Below are positions 1 through 7,559 of a stretch of 64,000 nucleotides of DNA, one piece after another. The notes beneath the pieces were generated by a model that worked only from the letters and a program-made list of their open reading frames with translations, did not search any database and was not told the origin of the DNA. Within the stretch, counting starts at the first letter, position 1. Each line of letters opens with the position of its first letter. The position numbers were made by a program, and so were the translations under genes. Source of the stretch: Streptomyces triculaminicus (GTDB lineage Bacteria; Actinomycetota; Actinomycetes; Streptomycetales; Streptomycetaceae); the NCBI RefSeq assembly GCF_017349075.1, contig NZ_JAFMOF010000004.1, forward strand, positions 992,001 through 1,056,000, in the 5' to 3' direction.

Positions 1-3000
1 ACGTCGCAGGCCGCCACGTCGACCTCCGCGCCCATCTCCCGTATCTCGGCGACGAGTTCGCAGGCGCCGGGCGCGTCGATGCCCCGGCGGCTGGTCAGCA
101 GGAGATGACGTACGCCGTGTTCCGCGATCAAGTGGCGGGCGAGGAGGCCGCCGAGCGCGCCCGTGCCGCCGGTGATCAGGACGGTGCCGTCGGCGTCGAT
201 CGGGCGCGGCAGGGTCAGGACGTTCTTGCCGATGTGCCCGCCCCGGCCCATGAGGCGGAACGCGGAGACGGCTTCGCGCAGGTCCCAGGCGCGGACGGGC
301 AGGAGGTTCAGGTCGCCCTGCTCGAAGAGCCGGACGAGGTGGGTGAGCATGAGCTGGAGCCGGTCCGGTCCCGCGTCGAAGAGGTCGAAGGCCTGGTAGG
401 TGATCTGCTCGGCGAACGTGTCGGACGAGGCGAACGAGCCGGCGTCCCGCAGGTCCGCCTTGCCCATCTCCACGAACCGGCCGCCCCTGCCCAGGAGCCG
501 GGCGGAGGCGTCGATGTAGTCACCGGCCAGGGCGTTGAGGACGACGTCGATGCCGCGCCCGCCCAGCGCCTGCCGGAAGGTGTCCTCGAAGGCCAGGTCG
601 CGGGAGGAGGCGATGCGCTCGCCCGGCACACCCAGGTCTTCCACGACGCCCCACTTGGGGGTGCTGGCGGTTGCGTAGACGTCGGCGCCCAGGTGCTGGG
701 CGATCTGGACGGCGGCCATGCCGACGCCACCGGCGGCGGCATGCACGAGCACGGACTCGCCGCGCCGGAGTCCGCCGAGGTCGACCAGCCCGTAGTAGGC
801 GGTGAGGAAGACCATCGGGACGGACGCGGCCTGGGTGAAGGTCCACTGCTCCGGCATGCGCGCGACCAGCCGCCGGTCGATCACGGCGACCGGCCCGAAC
901 CCGCCGCTGAGCAGGCCGAAGACCCGATCGCCGACCTTCAGGTCCGTGACGTCGGCAGCCACTTCGAGGACCACGCCCGCGCCCTCGGATCCCATGAGGG
1001 CGGTGGCGTCGGGGTAGGAGCCCAGGGCGATGAGGACATCGCGGAAGTTGACGCCGGCGGCGCGGACTCCGATGCGCACCTGGCCCGGCGCGAGCGCGGG
1101 GACGCCCACCGGAACCGGTGCGAGGTCCTCCAACGCACCGCGCTCCGAGCCCTGGAGCCGCCACGCCGTGCCGTCGCGGACCGGGTCCGGCAGGCACAGG
1201 CCGCCGCCGCCCTTGACCAGGCGTGCCCCCAGCAGGGCGCCGTCACGGACGGCCAGCTGACCCTCGCCGGACGCGGGGGCACCGGCCACGGCGCCCCAGG
1301 AGGCGGGCGCGTGGTCCGTGTCGACCAGGAGCAGACGGCCGGGGTGCTCGGTCTGGGCGGAGCGCACCAGTCCCCACGCGCCGGTGGCGGCGAGGTCGGT
1401 GACCGTGGCACCGTCGCCGGTGTCGACGGCGCCACGGGTCACCACGGCGAGCGGAACACCGTCGAAGCCGTCGTCGGCGAGCCACTCCTGGAGGACCGCG
1501 AGGACCTCGGCGGTGGCCGCCCCGGCGACGGGCAGCACCACCACGTCCGGTACCGCGTCGGCCAGTTCGGCCGCATCGCGCACGGTACGCACCGCCACAC
1601 CGGCGGCGGTCAGACCCTCGGCGGCACCGAGCGCGTCCTCGCCCAGGACCGCGACGCGCGGGAGTTCACCCCCGGGGGCGGGCAGCCTGACCCACTCCAC
1701 GCGATGCAGTCCGTCGACCTCCGCCGCCGCGCCCGCCAGCTGGGTGGCGGCCACGGGGCGCACCGTGATGCCCTCGACGGAGACGACCGGCGCCCCGGCG
1801 GCGTCCACGCCGTGCACCGAGATCCCGCCCGCGTCGGACGGGGAGATCCGGACCCGGAGCTCGGAGGCCCCGGAGGCCCACAGCGAGACGCCCGACCAGG
1901 AGAACGGCAGCCCGGCCTCGCCGCCGGCCCCGTCCACCGCGCCCGCCGCGGCCGCCTGCAGGGCGGCGTCCAGCAGGGCCGGGTGGATGCCGAACCGTGC
2001 CGCCTGTGCCTGCTCCCGCTCGGGCAGCCGCACCTCGGCGTAGATGTCGCGCCCGACGACCCATGCGGCACCGACGCCGGAGAAGACCTCCCCGTACGCC
2101 AGCCCGCCGTCGGCCAGGAACTCGTAGAGCCGCTCGGGCCGTTGCTCCCGTGCGTCGGGCGGCGGCCACGCGGAGAAGCCCTGGAAGCGCGCGTCCTGGG
2201 CGGCCGGCGGGGCGGCGGGGGCGAGAGTGCCGCTGGCGTGCCGGGTCCAGGGGAGGTCGGACCAGCCGTCGTCGGAGCCGGTGTGCTCGACGCGCCCGTA
2301 CACGGCGAACGTACGGCGCCCCTGCTCGTCCAGGGTGTCGACGGTGACCTGGAGCTGGACGGCCCGGTCTGGCGGGAGGACGAGCGGGGTTTCGAGGATC
2401 AGCTCGTCGAGGTGTCCGCAGCCCGCCTGGTCGCCCGCCCGTACCGCCAGTTCCACGAAGGCGGTGCCGGGGACGACGACCTGGCCGTGCACGACGTGGT
2501 CGGCCAGCCACGGGTGGGTGGTCCGGGACAGCCGCCCGGTGAAGACGGATCCCTCGCCGCCGGCGAGGGCGACTCCGGCGCCGAGCAGGGGATGCCCCAT
2601 CACGCCGAGGCCGACGGCACTGACGTCGCCGGTCCTGACCGTGCCCCGGGGCCAGTACCGCTCGCGGAGGAAGGCGTACGTGGGCAGTTCCACGACCCGT
2701 CCGCCGTACGGGGCGAAGAAGGCGGCCCAGTCGACGTCGGCCCCCTGCGCGTAAGCGGTCGCGAGCGCGCCGCACAGCACCTCGGTCTCGTCACGGTCGG
2801 TGCGCAGGACGGGGACGGCGACGGTGTCGACGGACTGCTGGGCCATGGCGGTCAGGACGCCGTCGGGGCCCAGCTCGAGGAGGGTTTTCACACCCCGGCC
2901 GTGCAGGTACCGGACGCCGTCGGCGAAACGGACGGCTTCGCGAACGTGGCGGACCCAGTATTCGGGGGTCCGGATCTCGTCGGAGTCGGCGAGCTCGCCG

Positions 3001-5369
3001 GTGACGTTGGAGACGATCGGGATCTGCGGGGCGTGGAAAGTCACCTCACGTGCTACGGACCCGAATTCATCGAGCATCGCGTCCATGCGCGGCGAGTGGA
3101 AGGCGTGCGAGACCGTCAGCCGCTTGACCCGCCGTCCCTGCTCACGCCACATCGCCTCCAGGTCCGTCACAGCATCCGTGTCACCGGAGACGACGAGCGA
3201 GGCGGGCCCGTTGACCGCCGCGATGCTCACCTGGCTCTCGTACGAGGCCAGCGCCTCCGCCACCTCGGACTCCTCGCCCTCGACAGCGAGCATGGCCCCA
3301 CCGGACGGCAGCGCCTGCATCAGCCGGCCGCGCGCGGCGACCAGCGTGCACGCGTCGTCCACCGACAGCACACCCGCCACATGCGCGGCAGCAAGCTCCC
3401 CGATCGAATGCCCCAGCAGGAAGTCGGGCGTGACACCCCAGGACTCGAGGAGCCGGAAGAGAGCGACCTCCAACGCGAAGAGGGCCGCCTGCGTGTAGGC
3501 GGTCTGGTCGATCCACTCCCCGTCACCGAAGAGGACCTCACGCAACGGACGCTCCAGCCGGGAGTCCAACCGCTCCGCCACCGCATCCAACGCATCCGCG
3601 AAGACAGGGAACGCGTCATACAGCCCCCGGCCCATCCCGGCCCGCTGCGCCCCCTGCCCCGTGAACAAGAACGCCGTCTTCCCCGGGCTCGCCACCCCGC
3701 TGACGGTACCGCCGGGGCCGCTGCGGCCCTCGGCGAGCGCGCCCAGCCGCTCCGCCAGCTCCTCGCGGCCACCGGCCAACACCACGGCCCGGTGCTCCAG
3801 CGCCGCCCGTGTGGTCGCCAGCGACAGCGCGAGATCGGCGGCCGTCAGGTCCTTGCGCTCCGTCACAAAGGCGCGCAGCCGCTCCGCCTGGGACCGCAGC
3901 GCCGCCTCGGACTTCGCGGAGACGACGTAGGGCACGACGGACGGCGGCGGCACGGACGGTGTGTCCGCCGCCGCGAGCTCCGGCTCCGGCGCTTCCTCGA
4001 TGATCACGTGTGCGTTCGTCCCGCTGACCCCGAACGAGGACACACCCGCCCGCCGGGGCGTCCCGGTGCGCGGCCAGGCCTGCTCCTCGGTGAGCAGTTC
4101 CACCGCTCCGCCGGTCCAGTCGACCTCGGGTGTCGGCTCGTCGACGTGCAACGTGCGGGGCAGCACCCCGTGCTCGAGCGCCTTGACCATCTTGATCACA
4201 CCGGCGATGCCCGAAGCGGACTGGGTGTGGCCGATGTTGGACTTGAGCGAGCCCAGCCACAGCGGTCGGTCCGCGTCGCGGCCCTGGCCGTAGGTGGCGA
4301 GCAGCGCCTGTGCCTCGATCGGGTCACCGAGGGTGGTACCCGTGCCGTGCGCCTCGACCGCGTCCACGTCGGACGTCGACAGCCGGGCGTTCTCCAGAGC
4401 CTCCAGGATGACGCGTTGCTGCGACGGGCCGTTGGGGGCGGTCAGGCCGTTGGAGGCGCCGTCGGAGTTGATGGCGGAGCCGCGGACGACCGCCAGCACC
4501 CGGTGGCCGTTGCGGCGGGCGTCGGAGAGGCGCTCCAGGAGAAGCATGCCGGCGCCCTCGGCCCAGCCGGTACCGTCGGCGGCGGCGGCGAAGGACTTGC
4601 AGCGGCCGTCGGCGGCGAGACCGCGCTGGCGGCTGAACTCGGTGAAGACGGCGGGTGTGGACATCACCGTCACGCCGCCCGCCAGCGCCAGCGAGCACTC
4701 ACCGACGCGCAGCGCCCGCGCCGCCAGGTGCATGGCCACCAGCGACGACGAGCAGGCGGTGTCGACGGTGACGGCAGGGCCTTCGAGTCCGAAGGAGTAC
4801 GCGATACGGCCCGAGGCCACCGCGGTCGCGCCACCGGTCAGCAGATAGCCCTCGCTGTCGTGCGCGGAGCCGTCGAGGAGGGCCAGGTAGCCCTGGTCGT
4901 TCGTACCGGCGAAGACGCCCGTGCGGCTGCCGCGCAGCGCGGTCGCATCGATCCCGGCACGCTCGAACGCCTCCCAGGAGGTCTGCAGCAGCAGTCGCTG
5001 CTGCGGGTCCATGGCGAGTGCCTCGCGCGGCGAGATGCCGAAGAAGGCCGGGTCGAAGTCCGCGACGTCGGTGACGAATCCGCCCTCGCGCACATAACTG
5101 GTGCCCGCCTGCTCGGGGTCGTCGTCGAAGAGCCGGGACAGGTCCCAGCCGCGGTCGTCGGGAAAGCCGGATATCGCGTCCCCGCCGGCGGCGACGAGCC
5201 GCCACAGATCCTCGGGCGATGCCAGGCCCCCCGGATAGCGACAGCTCATGCCGATGATCGCGATCGGCTCGGCGTCCCTGGCCTCGATGTCCTGAAGCCT
5301 CTTACGGGTCTGCCGGAGGTCGGCCGTCACCAGCTTGACGTAATCGCGCAACGTCTCTTTGTCTGCCAT
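1..5369 (-). CDS. Modular type I polyketide synthase, 5' part (docking-KS-AT-DH-ER-KR...)
   Basis: Extension module of an assembly-line PKS; the 3' end lies outside the window. Visible domain order: N-terminal coiled-coil docking helix (residues 1-30, starting MADKETLRDYVKLV), ketosynthase (about 34-460; active Cys in DTACSSS near 205, His in EAHGTGT near 340 and NIGHTQ), acyltransferase (GHSIGE near 655; HAFH near 757 and QTAYTQ, the pattern of malonyl-CoA-specific ATs), dehydratase (HVVHGQVVVP near 955 and DAALQ near 1130, both catalytic motifs intact), enoylreductase (HAAAGGVG near 1541) and the start of a ketoreductase (GGTGALG near 1730). A malonyl-loading, fully reducing module would add an unsubstituted methylene unit, provided the KR and ACP beyond the edge are active. 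The docking helix means it receives its chain from another PKS protein. ATG start with AAGAGG upstream; 67 bases downstream of the P450 on the same strand, so probably co-transcribed. Confidence 0.96.
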   Translation of the reverse strand, partial: MADKETLRDYVKLVTADLRQTRKRLQDIEARDAEPIAIIGMSCRYPGGLASPEDLWRLVAAGGDAISGFPDDRGWDLSRLFDDDPEQAGTSYVREGGFVTDVADFDPAFFGISPREALAMDPQQRLLLQTSWEAFERAGIDATALRGSRTGVFAGTNDQGYLALLDGSAHDSEGYLLTGGATAVASGRIAYSFGLEGPAVTVDTACSSSLVAMHLAARALRVGECSLALAGGVTVMSTPAVFTEFSRQRGLAADGRCKSFAAAADGTGWAEGAGMLLLERLSDARRNGHRVLAVVRGSAINSDGASNGLTAPNGPSQQRVILEALENARLSTSDVDAVEAHGTGTTLGDPIEAQALLATYGQGRDADRPLWLGSLKSNIGHTQSASGIAGVIKMVKALEHGVLPRTLHVDEPTPEVDWTGGAVELLTEEQAWPRTGTPRRAGVSSFGVSGTNAHVIIEEAPEPELAAADTPSVPPPSVVPYVVSAKSEAALRSQAERLRAFVTERKDLTAADLALSLATTRAALEHRAVVLAGGREELAERLGALAEGRSGPGGTVSGVASPGKTAFLFTGQGAQRAGMGRGLYDAFPVFADALDAVAERLDSRLERPLREVLFGDGEWIDQTAYTQAALFALEVALFRLLESWGVTPDFLLGHSIGELAAAHVAGVLSVDDACTLVAARGRLMQALPSGGAMLAVEGEESEVAEALASYESQVSIAAVNGPASLVVSGDTDAVTDLEAMWREQGRRVKRLTVSHAFHSPRMDAMLDEFGSVAREVTFHAPQIPIVSNVTGELADSDEIRTPEYWVRHVREAVRFADGVRYLHGRGVKTLLELGPDGVLTAMAQQSVDTVAVPVLRTDRDETEVLCGALATAYAQGADVDWAAFFAPYGGRVVELPTYAFLRERYWPRGTVRTGDVSAVGLGVMGHPLLGAGVALAGGEGSVFTGRLSRTTHPWLADHVVHGQVVVPGTAFVELAVRAGDQAGCGHLDELILETPLVLPPDRAVQLQVTVDTLDEQGRRTFAVYGRVEHTGSDDGWSDLPWTRHASGTLAPAAPPAAQDARFQGFSAWPPPDAREQRPERLYEFLADGGLAYGEVFSGVGAAWVVGRDIYAEVRLPEREQAQAARFGIHPALLDAALQAAAAGAVDGAGGEAGLPFSWSGVSLWASGASELRVRISPSDAGGISVHGVDAAGAPVVSVEGITVRPVAATQLAGAAAEVDGLHRVEWVRLPAPGGELPRVAVLGEDALGAAEGLTAAGVAVRTVRDAAELADAVPDVVVLPVAGAATAEVLAVLQEWLADDGFDGVPLAVVTRGAVDTGDGATVTDLAATGAWGLVRSAQTEHPGRLLLVDTDHAPASWGAVAGAPASGEGQLAVRDGALLGARLVKGGGGLCLPDPVRDGTAWRLQGSERGALEDLAPVPVGVPALAPGQVRIGVRAAGVNFRDVLIALGSYPDATALMGSEGAGVVLEVAADVTDLKVGDRVFGLLSGGFGPVAVIDRRLVARMPEQWTFTQAASVPMVFLTAYYGLVDLGGLRRGESVLVHAAAGGVGMAAVQIAQHLGADVYATASTPKWGVVEDLGVPGERIASSRDLAFEDTFRQALGGRGIDVVLNALAGDYIDASARLLGRGGRFVEMGKADLRDAGSFASSDTFAEQITYQAFDLFDAGPDRLQLMLTHLVRLFEQGDLNLLPVRAWDLREAVSAFRLMGRGGHIGKNVLTLPRPIDADGTVLITGGTGALGGLLARHLIAEHGVRHLLLTSRRGIDAPGACELVAEIREMGAEVDVAACD

Positions 5370-5436
5370 GTACGTCAACCTCTTGTCAACGGCTTGTCAG
5401 CGGGTTTTTCCTGCGGCTCTGGTCAGCGGGCTCGGA

Positions 5437-6690
5437 TTAGGCTGCCGCGACGGGAAACTGCAACATGCCGCGCACGATGTAGGAATTCCGGCGTCGAACG
5501 GGTGCGACCTGCCGGAGATCCGGAAGTCGTTTCGCCACGGCGGTCATGGCCACTTCCGCCTCGATGCGGGCGAGCGTGGCACCGAGGCAGAAATGCATTC
5601 CCATGGAGAAGGAGAGAACTTCCGGCTCTCCCCTTCTGGTGGTGCTTCTGGTGATGTCGAAGCGGTCGGGGTCGTGGTACGCCTCGGGGTCCCGGTTGGC
5701 CGCGCCGGCGCAAATGGCCAGTTCGGTGTCGGCGGGCAGGAACACGCCGCCCAGCTCCAGGTCCTCCTGGACGATCCGCCGGTACTGCTGGACCGGGGTC
5801 TCGTACCGCAGCGTCTCCTGCACGACGCCGGGCGCCAGGCTCACGTCGTCCTTGAACATCGCCCACTGCTCGGAGTGGCCGAGCAGGGTCGCCGTGGCGT
5901 TTCCGATGAGGTTCACCGTGGTCTCGACCCCGGCCAGGATCAGGAATGTGCACAGCGCGATCAGTTCGTCGAGCGAGAGCGTGCCGTCGTCGAGCGCGGG
6001 GAGCAGGTCACTGATCATGTTCTCGCCCGGATTCTCCCGGACCAGCACGACGATCTCGCCGAACACCCTGGCCGACTCGTCGATCGCCTGCAGCACGTCG
6101 TCCGCGACCTCCGGGGACGCGTCGCCGTCCATGAGGTGCGCCATGCGCCGAGTCAGGCGGAACGCACTGCGCCAGTACTGCTCGGGAATACCCAGCAGTT
6201 CGCTGACGACCCGTACCGGCAGCTGCTGGGCGAAGGCCGTCATGAAGTTGAACTTGCCGCCCTTGGCCAGGATCCGGTCGATGAGCTCGTCGACGTACTC
6301 CTCGACCCTCGACCGCCATTTCTCCATGCGGCGCGGATTGAACGTGGGAGCCGCGAGTTTCCGCAGCCGGGTGTGGTTCGGTGGGTCCTGGCCCAGCATG
6401 GAATTATCGAACTCAATGGCCTCCGGGGCCTTTTCACCGTTGGTCAGGCGAACTCCGAACCGCCGGTCCCGCAATATCTTTCCGGCCACCGCGTGCCGAC
6501 CGGTCACCCAGGTTCCAATGGCGCTCCTGTAGAGTGGCCCCTTTTCCCGCAGCTGCGCGTAGAGGGGACCCGGATCCTCCGGCACGCCCAGCAGAAGCGC
6601 ATACGGGTCACCCTGCTGCGCCGCGGAGCCGAGAAAGGCGTTCCACACCTCACGACGCGCCTGCTCCCGCTGACCCGCACCCCCTGCCAT
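5437..6690 (-). CDS. Cytochrome P450 (polyketide tailoring)
   Basis: Heme-thiolate monooxygenase of 417 residues, the usual bacterial class I length. It shows the I-helix oxygen-activation motif AGVETT (near 255), the K-helix ExxR in ETLRYE (near 295) and the heme loop FSMGMHFCLG with the Cys ligand (near 366). It is therefore a catalytically complete P450, unlike the Cys-lacking P450 homologues that assist glycosyltransferases. The ATG at 6690 is chosen because GGGGAG lies five bases upstream; a TTG ten codons earlier has no such site. It lies directly upstream of the PKS gene on the same strand, so oxidation of the polyketide or a late intermediate is the likely role; substrate unknown. No ferredoxin gene is visible nearby. 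Its promoter carries four GGTTAGGG-like repeats. Confidence 0.95.
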   Translation of the reverse strand: MAGGAGQREQARREVWNAFLGSAAQQGDPYALLLGVPEDPGPLYAQLREKGPLYRSAIGTWVTGRHAVAGKILRDRRFGVRLTNGEKAPEAIEFDNSMLGQDPPNHTRLRKLAAPTFNPRRMEKWRSRVEEYVDELIDRILAKGGKFNFMTAFAQQLPVRVVSELLGIPEQYWRSAFRLTRRMAHLMDGDASPEVADDVLQAIDESARVFGEIVVLVRENPGENMISDLLPALDDGTLSLDELIALCTFLILAGVETTVNLIGNATATLLGHSEQWAMFKDDVSLAPGVVQETLRYETPVQQYRRIVQEDLELGGVFLPADTELAICAGAANRDPEAYHDPDRFDITRSTTRRGEPEVLSFSMGMHFCLGATLARIEAEVAMTAVAKRLPDLRQVAPVRRRNSYIVRGMLQFPVAAA

Positions 6691-7052
6691 CACCGCTCCC
6701 CTGCCCGAAATCGAGGCCAAAGTCGATAAACCCGCCGTACCCTAACCAGCGAGAAACCCCTAACCACAACCCTTAGCCATCCCCTAACCGCGGACGCGAT
6801 GACGGAGGCATTCGAAGGTCGGAACGGCAGGAGTGGCTCATCGGGGCCGTACGGCCTGCCCCGGGGACCGTCCGGCAAACCGCCTCAGAGCCCTTTTAGG
6901 GGTCTAGGGGGCATGACGGTGCGCCACCCCGCAGTTTCGCCACGGTATGGATCCCCGCCGCCGTCGGTTCTACCGTGGGGGTCCGGCACGGCATTCGGTC
7001 CGGCCGACTCCTTGCCCGGTGCTCTCTGCGAGGTCCGACACGGAGGTCAAGC
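6691..7052. other. Divergent intergenic region, P450 / PqqD-like gene
   Basis: 362 bases with no convincing gene. Besides the GGTTAGGG repeats near the P450, the other side carries TTAGGGG at 6896-6902 and CTAGGGG at 6904-6910, eight bases apart, oriented towards the rightward genes. Short rightward reading frames here lack ribosome binding sites and family resemblance. Confidence 0.5.
6740..6789 (-). promoter_or_regulatory. Four GGTTAGGG-like repeats upstream of the P450
   Basis: On the minus strand the octamer GGTTAGGG occurs at 6782-6789, 6758-6765 and 6740-6747, with a variant GGCTAAGG at 6771-6778. Steps between neighbouring copies are 11, 13 and 18 bases. The cluster lies 50-100 bases upstream of the P450 start, where an activator would bind. 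Direct heptamer repeats at about helical-turn spacing are typical of SARP binding sites, and a SARP gene lies 4.5 kb away, so this is a candidate operator. Which regulator binds it is inference. Confidence 0.45.
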
Positions 7053-7319
7053 ATGCGCAGTCAACCGGCGCCCGGCGTGAGCGTCAACATCGGCACGGAC
7101 GGCTGCCTGGAGCTGCGGTCGGATTCGACCGTACGCCCCGGCGTCTACCGCTGGGCTCCCGTGTGCACGGCGATGTGGATCGCCTTGCGCCAGCACGACG
7201 GCGACGTCGACGCGGCGGCCCGCACGCTCGCCTCCCAGTGGGGCACCGCGCCGACGGACACCCGTGCGGACCTGGGAATCTGGGTGGACGAACTCCGCGA
7301 TGCGGGACTGGCGTACTGA
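7053..7319 (+). CDS. Small PqqD / RiPP-recognition-element-like protein
   Basis: An 88-residue acidic protein starting at ATG 7053, with GGAGG seven bases upstream; an in-frame start 78 bases earlier lacks one. The layout matches stand-alone PqqD-like domains: an N-terminal strand segment (VNIGTDGCLELRSD), a GVYRW...W..L block, then helices ending DTRADLGIWVDELRDAGL, the pattern of lasso-peptide B1 and PqqD C-termini. PqqD-like domains bind leader peptides of ribosomal peptides, but no precursor, cyclase or peptidase is visible nearby. It may have been recruited to bind a carrier protein or another partner in the polyketide cluster. The family assignment rests on pattern recognition only. It lies upstream of, and in the same direction as, the LAL regulator. 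Confidence 0.6.
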   Translation: MRSQPAPGVSVNIGTDGCLELRSDSTVRPGVYRWAPVCTAMWIALRQHDGDVDAAARTLASQWGTAPTDTRADLGIWVDELRDAGLAY

Positions 7320-7421
7320 CGGAGGACGCATGCCGGGGCCTCTCCTCCCCGGGCACCCCCTAATTCTGGAACGGAATCCGCCCCCGCGACAGCCTCCCTC
7401 CGCCCGCGCTCCTTTTCCGCT

Positions 7422-7461
7422 CTAGCGGGACTACGGGTCTGGCTCCCGGTTCGGCTAGGGG
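7422..7461 (+). promoter_or_regulatory. CTAGCGGG / CTACGGG / CTAGGGG motif cluster upstream of LAL regulator
   Basis: Three related heptamers at 7422-7429, 7431-7437 and 7455-7461, about 100-140 bases before the LAL regulator start. They resemble the motifs in the P450/PqqD-like and SARP promoter regions, suggesting a shared pathway regulator; this is inference from recurrence. Confidence 0.4.
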
Positions 7462-7559
7462 TCCCGCTGTGGCAGCGCCAGCAACCCTTGAAGTGCGGTG
7501 AGCAGTGGTCACGTCGGCCACACGGACGTCACGGCGACAGCCGGTCAAAAGGGGGCATA

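Noticed and set aside
105..5654. An 1849-residue reading frame on the plus strand opposite the PKS gene
   Set aside because: It is the high-GC antisense shadow of the PKS. The minus strand carries all PKS catalytic motifs, while this frame has low-complexity Gly/Arg/Asp sequence and no family resemblance.
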